A DNA stretch of 64,000 nt from JAJNPS01 sp031378845. GTDB taxonomy: Bacteria; Pseudomonadota; Alphaproteobacteria; Rhodobacterales; Rhodobacteraceae. Both the position numbers and the translations under genes were made by a program. Positions 17,655 to 25,883 of the stretch are shown here, piece by piece (within the stretch, counting starts at the first letter, position 1; the number at the start of each line of letters is the position of its first letter). Below the pieces are notes generated by a model that was not told the DNA's origin, did not search any database, and saw nothing but the letters and a program-made list of their open reading frames with translations. The DNA lies in assembly GCA_031378845.1 (NCBI GenBank), contig JANNES010000026.1, positions 124,001 to 188,000 on the forward strand. Direction: 5' to 3'.

Positions 17655-18320
17655 ATGATCCGACTGCAGGATGTCGCCAAGACCTTTCGTCTGGACGGGG
17701 TCGAGAAATGCGTCCTTGACCCCACAACGATGGACCTGCCGGCGGGCCGGTCGATCGGGCTTTTGGGGCGCAACGGGGCGGGCAAGTCGACGCTTTTGCG
17801 GATGATTGCGGGCACCCAAAGCCCATCGCGCGGCCGCATCGAGGTGCAGGGCAGTATCTCGTGGCCGGTCGGCTTTGCGGGCAGCTTTCATCCCGACCTT
17901 TCGGCGGCACAAAACATCCGTTTTGTCGCGCGCGTCTACGGCGTCGACAGCGACGAGCTTCTGGCCTTTGCAGAGGATTTTTGCGAGTTGGGCGCCCATT
18001 TTCGCCTGCCCTGCCGGACCTATTCGTCGGGGATGCTCGCGCGTCTTGCCTTTGGTGCATCCATGGGCATCGCCTTTGACACCTATCTGGTCGACGAGGT
18101 CACCGCTGTCGGCGACGAGGTGTTCCGGCGCAAGTCGAACGAGATGTTTCTGGCCCGCATGGGTCAGGCAGGTGCCATTGTCGTCAACCACGCGCCAGAA
18201 GTGATCCGCCAGCTTTGTGATTGCGTGCTGGTTCTGGAAAATGGGCGGCTGGAATTTTTCGATTCCGTCGAGGCGGGTCTTCGCCAGTACCAGCGCAATC
18301 TTCACGCAGCTCAGGACTGA
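17655..18320 (+). CDS. kpsT: Capsule polysaccharide ABC exporter, ATPase (KpsT-like)
   Basis: A 221-residue cytosolic ATPase partner of KpsM. Walker A is GRNGAGKST. The signature motif is the capsule-type YSSGMLARLAFG rather than LSGGQ, and Walker B is TYLVDEVTAVGD. The length fits KpsT, not the longer Wzt, so no C-terminal carbohydrate-binding domain is present. The start lies four bases downstream of kpsE. The separation from kpsM on the other strand is unusual. Confidence 0.93.
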   Translation: MIRLQDVAKTFRLDGVEKCVLDPTTMDLPAGRSIGLLGRNGAGKSTLLRMIAGTQSPSRGRIEVQGSISWPVGFAGSFHPDLSAAQNIRFVARVYGVDSDELLAFAEDFCELGAHFRLPCRTYSSGMLARLAFGASMGIAFDTYLVDEVTAVGDEVFRRKSNEMFLARMGQAGAIVVNHAPEVIRQLCDCVLVLENGRLEFFDSVEAGLRQYQRNLHAAQD

Positions 18321-18405
18321 GGCGGATGCGCTTGCCGCACTTGCTTGAACCGCTGTCCGCTGGCATAGCGGAGGGGCAAGATGCGTGTGGCAAGGGCGTG
18401 CGGTG

Positions 18406-19392
18406 ATGGCAAAGCATGTATTGGTAACGGGCGGGGCGGGCTATGTCGGCGCGCACGCCTGCAAGGCATTGGCTGGCGCAGGCTATGTGCCCGTGACCTA
18501 TGACAATTTATCCACCGGTTGGGCCGAGGCGGTAAAATTCGGCCCGCTTGTCGAGGCAGATCTTGCCGACCGTGCAGCACTTGACCGCGCGATGGCGGAC
18601 TATGCCCCGGTGGCGGTGATGCATTTTGCAGCACTTTCACTGGTGGGCGAGGCGATGCGCGATCCCGGCACCTATTGGCGCGCCAATGTACTGGGCGCGC
18701 TGAACCTGATCGAGGCGGCCGTCGCGGCAGGGGTGGGGGCGTTCGTGCTGTCCTCCACCTGCGCGACGTTTGGCGATCAGGACGGCGTCATTCTGACCGA
18801 AGACAGCCTGCAGCAGCCCCTGAACGCCTATGGCGCGTCGAAACGCGCGATCGAAAACATGTTGCACGATTTCGAGGCGAGCCATGGCTTGCGCCACGTG
18901 ATCTTTCGCTATTTCAACGTCGCGGGCGCGGATCCTGATGGGCAGCTTGGCGAACAGCACCGACCCGAGACGCATCTTATTCCACTGCTTTTGGATGCTG
19001 TTGCGGGCACGCGGCCCGCACTGACGGTCTATGGCGCGGACTACCCGACACCCGATGGCACCTGCGTGCGCGATTACGTGCATGTGACCGATCTCGCACA
19101 GGCGCATGCCCTGGGCCTGAAATGGCTGACCGACGGGCGCGAAAGCCGCGCCTTCAACCTTGGCTCGGGACGTGGATTTTCGGTGCGAGAAGTCGTCGCC
19201 GAGGCCCGCCACATCACCAACCGCGACGTGCCGATCATCGAAGGCGGGCGGCGGGCGGGTGATGCCGCAAGCCTCGTCTCGGGCAGCCAGCGCGCGATTG
19301 ACGAGCTTGGCTGGGTGCCGCAGCACTCCACAATGTCCCGGATGATTGCCGATGCATGGCGCTGGCATCAGGGCAAGGGATACGCGCGCTAA
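18406..19392 (+). CDS. galE: UDP-glucose 4-epimerase
   Basis: A 328-residue short-chain dehydrogenase-type epimerase interconverting UDP-glucose and UDP-galactose. The ATG giving MAKHVLVTGGAGYVGAHACK is used; a GTG seven codons upstream is in frame. The NAD motif GGAGYVG is at residues 9-15. The catalytic set is Ser/Thr in LSSTCATFGD and Tyr/Lys in NAYGASKRAIE. The sugar-binding segment YFNVAGADPDGQLGE follows. It closes the polysaccharide locus and probably supplies galactose. An 85-base spacer separates it from kpsT on the same strand. Confidence 0.95.
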   Translation: MAKHVLVTGGAGYVGAHACKALAGAGYVPVTYDNLSTGWAEAVKFGPLVEADLADRAALDRAMADYAPVAVMHFAALSLVGEAMRDPGTYWRANVLGALNLIEAAVAAGVGAFVLSSTCATFGDQDGVILTEDSLQQPLNAYGASKRAIENMLHDFEASHGLRHVIFRYFNVAGADPDGQLGEQHRPETHLIPLLLDAVAGTRPALTVYGADYPTPDGTCVRDYVHVTDLAQAHALGLKWLTDGRESRAFNLGSGRGFSVREVVAEARHITNRDVPIIEGGRRAGDAASLVSGSQRAIDELGWVPQHSTMSRMIADAWRWHQGKGYAR

Positions 19393-19393
19393 A

Positions 19394-19447
19394 GCGTATC
19401 GCCCTTGATCTGGTGCGCCCGGTCAAGGGCGAGACGCAACATGTCTG
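19394..19447. terminator. Hairpin between convergent galE and DyP gene
   Basis: TCGCCCTTGA (19399-19408) pairs with TCAAGGGCGA (19433-19442). The stem extends through a mismatch to GCGT/ACGC (19394-19397 with 19444-19447). It begins one base after the galE stop and lies between convergent genes. No T-run follows on either strand, so it is a possible factor-dependent or bidirectional terminator, or an mRNA-stabilising stem. Confidence 0.45.
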
Positions 19448-19466
19448 CCGATCATAAGTCTTGGTT

Positions 19467-19490
19467 TGCAGTCAATCTGAGCCAGATAGA
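19467..19490. repeat. Copy of an intergenic palindrome-derived repeat
   Basis: The 24 bases here match 22 of 24 bases of the palindrome centred near 30985 (shared core GCAGTCAATCTGA). At 19467 the right arm is imperfect, so the inverted symmetry is reduced. Both copies lie between genes, after galE and after the ABC ATPase gene. This suggests a dispersed element rather than two unrelated terminators. Confidence 0.5.
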
Positions 19491-19559
19491 CCATAACCCG
19501 CTTGAGGCCGCGGCCCGGCGCAGTCCGCATCGCGCAAAAGGACCCGCACTGTGCGATGC

Positions 19560-21188
19560 TCAGGTCGGATCGACGCTGCCCATCGCGATCATGCGCAAGG
19601 CGGTCATCGACGGCAAAAAGAAGTACTCGCCGCCACGGGTTTCGACAAAGGTTGGCAGCCGCGCGCAGATGAACGGCGGTTTGCCACTGTCGGGCCGTGA
19701 CGGGATCACAAAGCGGTTATGGGTGGCATGCTGTCCCGCCAGCGGGCAGGTCAGGTTGCCCGCGTTGAAGTCGAGCCCATAGTTGATCCATTGCTGCTGG
19801 ATAAACTCGAACTGCCGGAACAGGCTTGCACAAAGCGCCATGATCACAACGCCTTGTTCTGTCGTGTTATCGCCGGAATCAAGCTGGTTCGACCCATAGG
19901 GCAGACCGCGCCGCAAGATGCGGCGGCGCTTGTTCACCTGTGACGTGGCATTCGGATTTGGCCCGTCCGGGTTGTTCAACGGATCAAGGTAGTCGCGCGT
20001 GTTTACCCGGCGGATGTGGCAGGTATTGGGCGCATCGTAGCCGTGCATGTCTTCTGCGTAACGGAAATTCGACGGCTCGGCACTTTTGAGATAGCGCAGG
20101 ACGGCCGCGCTTGCGCTGACCGGATCGTCAAAGCCAAGGCGCGTCCGTTCCTTGATCCAGGCGTCATGCGTGCTGGCATGGGCAAGCGGGATGCCATCGG
20201 GCCAGCGTCCGATGACCTTGGCCTTGAGGATCACCTGGGCTTGGTCTTCGGGGACCGCCATGACCTTGGCATAGGTCTTGGCCTGCGCGGAAAAGTAGTC
20301 GCGCCATGAGCCCATATGCTGGTGCAGCTTGCGGTACGCCATGAAGGTGCCATTGCGCATAAAGCTGGCCGGCGGGGCGGCGTCGGGCAATTCTTGCGCC
20401 TCATCGGGATGGCCAAGCACGAACTCGCCCGCAGCAAGCGGCTGCCAGCCAAGTTTTGGCCCCATCCATTCGCCGCGCCCGATGACCCGTTCGCGCATCT
20501 CTTCGGGCTCCATCTGGCCGTGAAAGACCGGATCGCCAATCGCATCGGTAAAGCCGAAATGCTCTTGCGGCGTTGCGGCCTTGCTGCCATCCGGCAGGGT
20601 CGTGAAGATCGCCGTCGCGGACTGGTATTCGGCGCTGCCGGTTGCGCCGTTGCCGACAATGATCTGCACCTTTTGTCCAAGCTCTGCGCACAGATCGCGC
20701 AGCCATTGCGTCTTGGCCTCCAATGCCGGGTCCGGCTGATCGGTGCCTTGCACGACCTGCGCATTCATGCCGAGCCAGGCATGCACCTCGCCCGAGGTAA
20801 AGGCGGCATTGGCGCGCCAAATCGGGTCCCAGTTCTTGTCCCAGTCGGGCTGGTCCTCCACCGTCCGCGTCGGGTCGCGGTCACCCAGGATATGCGCCCG
20901 CGCCCGCATCCCGTCGACAAACTCGGGCGGCATGTTCTGCAAGGTCTGTGTCGGCAGGCCAAGCGCGTAGAGCCCGTAAAAGGTCAGGCCAAAGTTGAGT
21001 GCGACCTTGGGTTTGGTCGTCCAGCGCGCCCCGGTGGTGATCTCGGGCAATAGCCTGCCGACAAACTGCCGCCCTGCGGCGCCATCGGTGATGCGCAGAA
21101 AAAAGTACCGTGCAACCGGAAAACTGACCCGGCCATAAGCGCGGATCACGTGGCCCTGGATATCCGAAAGATCAAGCGTGCGTGCCAT
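19560..21188 (-). CDS. DyP-type heme peroxidase
   Basis: A 542-residue dye-decolorising peroxidase family protein that oxidises substrates with hydrogen peroxide. The distal region has HFGFTDAIGDPVF, the family's GxxDG-type site with an inserted residue pattern. The proximal heme region is NTCHIRRVNTRDYLDP, with the ligand His followed by Arg and the NxRD motif. No Sec or Tat signal is apparent at the N-terminus (MARTLDLSDIQGHVIRAYGR), so it is probably cytosolic or carried by partners. It is the last gene of a leftward three-gene set; its start overlaps the end of the upstream gene by 17 bases. Confidence 0.88.
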   Translation of the reverse strand: MARTLDLSDIQGHVIRAYGRVSFPVARYFFLRITDGAAGRQFVGRLLPEITTGARWTTKPKVALNFGLTFYGLYALGLPTQTLQNMPPEFVDGMRARAHILGDRDPTRTVEDQPDWDKNWDPIWRANAAFTSGEVHAWLGMNAQVVQGTDQPDPALEAKTQWLRDLCAELGQKVQIIVGNGATGSAEYQSATAIFTTLPDGSKAATPQEHFGFTDAIGDPVFHGQMEPEEMRERVIGRGEWMGPKLGWQPLAAGEFVLGHPDEAQELPDAAPPASFMRNGTFMAYRKLHQHMGSWRDYFSAQAKTYAKVMAVPEDQAQVILKAKVIGRWPDGIPLAHASTHDAWIKERTRLGFDDPVSASAAVLRYLKSAEPSNFRYAEDMHGYDAPNTCHIRRVNTRDYLDPLNNPDGPNPNATSQVNKRRRILRRGLPYGSNQLDSGDNTTEQGVVIMALCASLFRQFEFIQQQWINYGLDFNAGNLTCPLAGQHATHNRFVIPSRPDSGKPPFICARLPTFVETRGGEYFFLPSMTALRMIAMGSVDPT

Positions 21189-22215
21189 CTGCCCCCCCCT
21201 CGATTGCGCGCGGCTCGACCGCGTGGATCACCCCGGGCGGCTGCGTCGGTTGCGCCTCAAGCGGCTTGTGACGGGCCAGAAATCTGCCGAACGCTGCATG
21301 AAGTGTGGGGGCATCCGTGCCTTGCTGGTCCTCGGCAAAACCGGTGAACACCGATTGCAGGTAAAGCGCCTTGAGCACCTCAGGCAGGGCGGAATTTTCT
21401 GCCGGGGGCAGCGGTTTCAGGCCTTGGGTCATGATGTAGCGGTAGGCAAGAAACACGGCGGCAAGCGTCGCAAGCAGGGACCACAACAGCGTTTTCAAGG
21501 GCTGCAGCGTGATCGCAAATGCGATGATCGGCACGGCATGCAGATGGGCAAGCCAGCCGATCAGCGCCAGCACAAAAACCAAAAGCGGCACCAGCACAAG
21601 CGCCGCGATCGCCTTGAGGGGCAGCACGGGCAGGGCCAAAGGGGTCGTATAGTAGTCGTTGAAGGGCATCGTCGTCTCAACCTGCGCGCGCGCGATAAAA
21701 CGGGCGAAGTCGGCCGCGGTCTTGACCTCGTCAAAGCCGTAGCAATACTGGAAGACCCGGCGCAATGCGGGTTCCATCGTGGTCCAGAGCGTTGTCGCAT
21801 AGGCATCGCGCACGGCGTCCTGCTCGGCCTCGCTCAATGTGGTCGAAAGCGGCAGGCCATCCTCGCGCACCGCATCAATTTCTGCGGTGAACATCAGGTA
21901 TGCCGTCGTCAGCTGGTCTACCGGACCGGCATGGATCGGATCGCGCCCGGTGATCCTGCCCCAGATCGGATCAATCGGTGCCGGGCCGTTGAAGACCAGA
22001 TCGTCGATCACCGCAAAGCGTGCCAGATGGGTCCGCTGGTTGGCGGCAAAGGGGCTGTTCATCCCGATGGCGCGGGTGGCAGGCGTCTGCAGCGCTGTCG
22101 GCAGGACGGACAGCTCTTGGCGCAGCGCATGGCGATTGGACAGACGGTCGTCGCCGCCTGACCGGATCGGGGCGAGGATCGTCAGAAAGTACCGGCCCGC
22201 ATCAAAATTGGGCAT
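21172..22215 (-). CDS. DyP-associated membrane protein, unknown function
   Basis: A 347-residue protein without a named family that I can place. The N-terminal half begins NFDAGRYFLTILAPIRSGG and contains THLARFAVIDDLVF, then YLMFTAEID. Two strongly hydrophobic segments follow near residues 195-220 and 230-262 and anchor it in the inner membrane; the tail is soluble. The THLARF...YLMFTAEID order is echoed by IHFARW...YMIFCSNFNG in the next protein, so the two are probably distant relatives with the same alpha/beta domain. It overlaps the DyP gene, implying translational coupling and joint function. Confidence 0.7.
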   Translation of the reverse strand: MPNFDAGRYFLTILAPIRSGGDDRLSNRHALRQELSVLPTALQTPATRAIGMNSPFAANQRTHLARFAVIDDLVFNGPAPIDPIWGRITGRDPIHAGPVDQLTTAYLMFTAEIDAVREDGLPLSTTLSEAEQDAVRDAYATTLWTTMEPALRRVFQYCYGFDEVKTAADFARFIARAQVETTMPFNDYYTTPLALPVLPLKAIAALVLVPLLVFVLALIGWLAHLHAVPIIAFAITLQPLKTLLWSLLATLAAVFLAYRYIMTQGLKPLPPAENSALPEVLKALYLQSVFTGFAEDQQGTDAPTLHAAFGRFLARHKPLEAQPTQPPGVIHAVEPRAIEGGADGTHA

Positions 22216-22217
22216 CT

Positions 22218-22871
22218 TCAGCCCTCCCGATAGGCGTTTTGGACAAAGGGCGCCCGATTCAGGTCGGCGATCTCTGTCGACAGGCTGGCAACCGGCGCAA
22301 AGCCGGCATCACCGAGGCAGCCCTGCACCGAGATCAGCGCCGCACGATATCGCGCCGCGAACGCCTCGGGCGTGTCGGTCGCATGATGCCGCGCCAGATC
22401 GCGCAAGGCGCGCGCAACACGGATCGACGCCTTGATGTCGCGCTGCGCTGCACCGGGCGTGGCGTTGTAGTAATAGTTGGTATCGAACTGGTTGTGGCCG
22501 ATATAGCGTTTGAACGGCGTGACCGGAATGGATTTGGGGTACTTCGTGGCGGTGTACCAAAACAGATTCAAGCCGCTGGGAATTCCGTCCGAAAAGGCAT
22601 CGATGTACTGGTCCCATGTGCCGTTGAAGTTCGAACAAAAGATCATGTAGTCGTTTTGCAGCACCTGCGGACCCTGACCGAGATCGGGCCATTCATCCCG
22701 CCGCACGATGACCCAGCGGGCAAAGTGGATCAGAGACAACCCCATGAGCCCGCTCAGCACCGAAGGATTGCCGCGCCCCACCATGAACACCAACCGGTTC
22801 AACCACGTCCATCTCGGGCGCGACGGTGTGAGGACGTTCATCGCATATGCTTTGCCTGCAATATTCGACAT
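22218..22871 (-). CDS. DyP-associated soluble protein, unknown function
   Basis: A 217-residue protein whose stop lies two bases before the next start, so it heads the three-gene DyP operon. Its recognisable segments are SLIHFARWVIVRRDEWPD, NDYMIFCSNFNGTWDQYID and an aromatic IGHNQFDTNYYYN stretch. The HFARW and SNFNG motifs also occur in modified form in the neighbouring membrane protein. No signal peptide or metal site is obvious. Its role is unknown; the context suggests it assists or positions the peroxidase. An internal ATG (MNVLTPSRPRW) ten codons in is an alternative start. Confidence 0.7.
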   Translation of the reverse strand: MSNIAGKAYAMNVLTPSRPRWTWLNRLVFMVGRGNPSVLSGLMGLSLIHFARWVIVRRDEWPDLGQGPQVLQNDYMIFCSNFNGTWDQYIDAFSDGIPSGLNLFWYTATKYPKSIPVTPFKRYIGHNQFDTNYYYNATPGAAQRDIKASIRVARALRDLARHHATDTPEAFAARYRAALISVQGCLGDAGFAPVASLSTEIADLNRAPFVQNAYREG

Positions 22872-22966
22872 CCTGCCTCCAGAATGAAAAATTGATCGTC
22901 AAATCCAATCCGTACAGTCTGCCACAGACTTGTCGCACGACAAACGACTATTTCGCGCTGAGGTAG

Positions 22967-23506
22967 AGTGGGCTGCGGCGGCCGGATCCGGGAACGCTGT
23001 ACCGCGCGCAGAACCGTGTCTTTGACCATTGCGCCTTTGCCGGTGAGAAGCTGATGTCCAGAGTGACGTTCACCGCCAAGATCGCCGACGGCGTGGTGAC
23101 GCTGGATTCCGAAATGCGCCGGATCAGGGATGGCGCGCGGATCGTGTCGGGCGCGACGCGGGTTGAGGTGCCACGTCACAAGGTCATCACCGCCGATCTG
23201 GACGCTCCGGGCCGCGTGGTCCAGCGCCACCGCCATTTCGAGGCATTGCCTCAGCCTTTGCCCGCGCTGATCACGGCGGTGGTCTGCCCCAGGGATGCAA
23301 ATTCACTTGGCGGCGCGCTTTTGGCCGCGCGCAAAAGCATCGTCACACCCATGCTGGTGGGCACCCCCGCCAAGATCGCCGCTACCGCCATGGGCATCGC
23401 CTCGGCGGTGGCGGGGCGGGCGCACATTCTGGTCGTACCGGGGAGCGATGCCGGCGACATGCTGGTCAGGCAGCTGACCTTTGTCAGCCACGCCGAGAAT
23501 GCGGGT
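22967..23506 (+). pseudogene. Remnant of a MaoC-phosphotransacetylase fusion gene
   Basis: Downstream of an in-frame TAG at 22964-22966 the frame reads the C-terminal part of a MaoC hydratase domain: DPGTLYRAQNRVFDHCAF, then RVTFTAKIADGVVTLDSEM. It runs on into the start of a phosphate acetyltransferase domain (VVCPRDANSLGGALLAARKS). It then jumps directly to a later piece of that domain (RAHILVVPGSDAGDMLVRQL), so well over 100 codons are missing. The fragment ends where the convergent PanB-like gene ends. The parent family is bifunctional enoyl-CoA hydratase/phosphate acetyltransferase. It has no credible start and lacks most catalytic parts, so it is non-functional. Confidence 0.8.
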
Positions 23507-24307
23507 CTAGGTCTGCTGATCCAGCCAGTCCCGAAACGCCGCGACGATGGTGGGATCGCTGTCGACCATGTATTGCGGGGCGGGATATTGGCCGCTGTGC
23601 ACATCGTGGGCAAAGTGGTGCATGGCGCTGATCCGCATCTCTTGCATGCGGGCGTATTCAGCGGCGAAGTTGGCATAGATCTTGGCGTGGCGCGGGACGT
23701 GGCCGGTGTTCTGGCCCAGAATATCGTCGGAAAAAAGGTACTGTGCATGGCCGGCCGGACCTGCCCCCATCGAGATCAGGAAGAGCCCGGTCTTTTGCGC
23801 GATCGCGTCAGTGATCGCGTGCGGGACAACCTCGATCTCGGCCGCAAAGGCCCCTGCAGCCTCCAGCGCCTTGCATTGCGCATAGACCAGTTTCGCCGTG
23901 TCCAGCGTCTTGCCCACGGCCTTGAATCCGCCGGTCCATGTGCGCTTGGACGGGATCAGGCCGACATGGCCGCAGACCGCAAGGCCGTGATCGGCCATGG
24001 CCTTGACGGTCTGCAAGCTGCCCGAGCAATAAAAGCCGTCGGCCCCATGCTTGAACAACGCAAACGCCCATTTCAGGAAATCGGCGGTATCGCCGATCTC
24101 ATAGAAATTGTCGCCCGGAAAGGCAAAAGCGGTGGGGGCGACCTCGCGAAAGCGACCGTCATAGATCATAGCGGGCGGCACGGACAGTAACTCCACCCCG
24201 GCCTTTTCGGCGGCTTCGGCCTCGTCAAGGGTCTCCACGCGGAGCATCGCGAACCGGTGTTTGCCGCGCTGATCCAAAAGATCGCGGACGGTCAGACGCT
24301 TGGCCAT
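23507..24307 (-). CDS. PanB-like ketopantoate hydroxymethyltransferase homologue
   Basis: A 266-residue protein of the PanB TIM-barrel superfamily. It begins MAKRLTVRDLLDQRGKHRFA and keeps AVCGHVGLIPSKRTWTGGFKAVGKT, the PanB-type GHxGLxP segment, with an acidic AEIEVVP strand after it. Typical PanB adds a C1 unit from methylene-tetrahydrofolate to ketoisovalerate. No panC is nearby. The ATG follows directly on the ferredoxin stop (TAAATG), so it is the third gene of an oxygenase operon. It could process a C1 unit or a keto acid released in that pathway (inference). Relatives annotated as phosphoenolpyruvate mutase-like enzymes are an alternative. Confidence 0.75.
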   Translation of the reverse strand: MAKRLTVRDLLDQRGKHRFAMLRVETLDEAEAAEKAGVELLSVPPAMIYDGRFREVAPTAFAFPGDNFYEIGDTADFLKWAFALFKHGADGFYCSGSLQTVKAMADHGLAVCGHVGLIPSKRTWTGGFKAVGKTLDTAKLVYAQCKALEAAGAFAAEIEVVPHAITDAIAQKTGLFLISMGAGPAGHAQYLFSDDILGQNTGHVPRHAKIYANFAAEYARMQEMRISAMHHFAHDVHSGQYPAPQYMVDSDPTIVAAFRDWLDQQT

Positions 24308-24637
24308 TTACGCCACCTCGATGAAAACACGGTCGCCCTCGACCTTGACGGGAAAGGTCCGCAAATTGATGCAGACCGGCGCGCGTTTGGCCTCGCCGGT
24401 GCGATAGTCAAACTGGCCGTTATGCTTGGGGCACTCGATCAGATGGCCCATCACGAGGCCGTCGCAGAGATGAACGTCTTCATGCGTGCACCTGCCGGCA
24501 GTCGCATAGAACCGACCCTCAGGGGCGTGGTAGATGGCGTAGGTCGACCCGGCATGGTCAAAGCGGATCAAATCCTCTTGGTCGATCTCGTCGGTCGCGC
24601 AGGCGTCGATCCATTGGGGCATGTCGGTGTCTTTCAT
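24308..24637 (-). CDS. Rieske [2Fe-2S] ferredoxin, MocE-like
   Basis: A 109-residue soluble electron carrier. The cluster ligands are visible as CTHEDVHL (Cys-X-His) and CPKHNG (Cys-X2-His), spaced as in Rieske ferredoxins of oxygenases. It overlaps the upstream desaturase-like gene by four bases (ATGA) and is followed directly by the PanB-like gene. It should deliver electrons to the diiron oxygenase encoded beside it. The same pairing occurs in the mocDE genes of rhizopine catabolism. No ferredoxin reductase gene lies in the window. Confidence 0.92.
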   Translation of the reverse strand: MKDTDMPQWIDACATDEIDQEDLIRFDHAGSTYAIYHAPEGRFYATAGRCTHEDVHLCDGLVMGHLIECPKHNGQFDYRTGEAKRAPVCINLRTFPVKVEGDRVFIEVA

Positions 24638-25719
24638 TCGGCTGGGATGGCATGACCAAGGGCGGCCATGTGAAAATCTGTCCGGTAGGATTTCGCGGTC
24701 TCTGGCAGCGTGCGTCTGACAAAGTAGTCCTCATAGACAAGCTGCCGTCGCAACGCGGGCCACATCTCGGCGAAACCCGCAGCGATGGACGGATTGGGCG
24801 CCGGCAGGTCGTGCTTGATCAGATCATGCAGGCGGGGCAGGGCGTGATAGGGCACCATCGGGAACATGTGATGCTCCACATGGTAGTTCATGTTCCAGTA
24901 GATGAACCGGCTGACCCGGTTCATCAGGACCGTTCGGCTGTTCAACCGGTGGTCGGTCACGTTGTCGGCCAACCCGCCATGTTGCAAAAGCCCCGTCATG
25001 ATGTGGTGCCAAGCGCCGTAAAGGCGTGGCAGACCGATCACCATCAACGGCAGGATCGACCCCATCCCGAGGGCCAGCCCGATGGTGGCTGCATAGATCG
25101 CGACCCAGATCCGTGCCACCTGCACGATCCTGGCCGTGTCCGATGCGGGCACGTAAGCGGCCTCTTCGGGGTGCAGCTTGCCGGTCGCGTTCAATAGCAT
25201 CCGCGACCACCCGACACAGGCGTCGAAAATTCCGAAAAAGTTGCCGATGACCTTGATGAAGTCCGGCGGTCGCATGACGGCAATCTCGGGGTCGCGTCCC
25301 ACGATGTAGGTGTCGGTGTGGTGGCGCGCATGGCTCCACCGCCAGGTCGCAGGGTTGCGCACGATCATGAAGCAGGCGATCTGATAGATGACCTCGTTCA
25401 TCCAGGGTGTCTTGAAAGCCGTGCCATGCTGGCATTCATGCCAGCGCGAGTCCGAGGCGGACCCATAAAGGACGCCATAAGCCAGCCAGAACGGCGCTGA
25501 CCACCACGACGGCCAAAGCGCGATGCCGATGCCTGCCAAAAGGATCATCGCCCCGTAAAGGATGATCGTGTCGCGGATCGCCGGGCCATTGCGGCGCTGC
25601 ATCAACTCTTTCATCGCTTTGCGGGGCATGTCGGTGTGATACCATTCTGCAGCGGCAAGCCCGGTTTCGACCGCGCGGGCGCCGTCCGGACCCAAAAGGC
25701 TGTAGTCGCGTGTCGCCAT
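24634..25719 (-). CDS. Desaturase-like diiron oxygenase, MocD-like
   Basis: A 361-residue inner-membrane protein of the fatty acid desaturase/alkane hydroxylase fold. The start is set at MATRDYSLLGPDG, preceded by GGGAGAGA seven bases upstream; the frame opens 38 codons earlier. The three histidine boxes are HECQHGT, HARHH and HVEHH, between hydrophobic segments near residues 70-100 and 210-250. Electrons probably come from the overlapping Rieske ferredoxin gene. Members of this subgroup include MocD, implicated in O-demethylation of a methylated inosamine. With a sugar importer and a TIM-barrel isomerase nearby, a methylated cyclitol or sugar is a likelier substrate than a lipid (inference). 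Confidence 0.85.
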   Translation of the reverse strand: MATRDYSLLGPDGARAVETGLAAAEWYHTDMPRKAMKELMQRRNGPAIRDTIILYGAMILLAGIGIALWPSWWSAPFWLAYGVLYGSASDSRWHECQHGTAFKTPWMNEVIYQIACFMIVRNPATWRWSHARHHTDTYIVGRDPEIAVMRPPDFIKVIGNFFGIFDACVGWSRMLLNATGKLHPEEAAYVPASDTARIVQVARIWVAIYAATIGLALGMGSILPLMVIGLPRLYGAWHHIMTGLLQHGGLADNVTDHRLNSRTVLMNRVSRFIYWNMNYHVEHHMFPMVPYHALPRLHDLIKHDLPAPNPSIAAGFAEMWPALRRQLVYEDYFVRRTLPETAKSYRTDFHMAALGHAIPAE

Positions 25720-25883
25720 AAGCGTCTCTCCCAGAATCCGTTGCGCGTGATCCGCGAACAGATCGACACTTGCCGCGGACGTTAGGACAACTCCTTCATT
25801 CTGAGTAGCGTCGCGCGCTGGCATTCTCGTCAAATCTCGTCATAATGGGCGTGTATCTTGACGAAAAAACATCAGGAGCGATG
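25720..25883. promoter_or_regulatory. Divergent control region with possible operator repeats
   Basis: This spacer lies between the leftward oxygenase operon and the rightward regulator gene. TCTCGTCA occurs twice, at 25825-25832 and 25835-25842, exactly ten bases apart (one helical turn). TCGTCAA at 25827-25833 is mirrored by TTGACGA at 25858-25864. CATAATG at 25841 could be part of a -10 element. These are reasonable half-sites for the adjacent LacI-type protein, but the assignment is by eye. Confidence 0.4.

Noticed and set aside
23507..24307. The PanB-like gene as the pantothenate biosynthesis panB
   Set aside because: There is no panC beside it, and it is embedded in an oxygenase/sugar-import cluster; a housekeeping role cannot be excluded without the rest of the genome.
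24634..25719. The histidine-box membrane protein as a membrane-lipid desaturase
   Set aside because: It overlaps a Rieske ferredoxin gene and is divergent from a sugar importer arm, so a MocD-like role fits better; lipid desaturation is not excluded.
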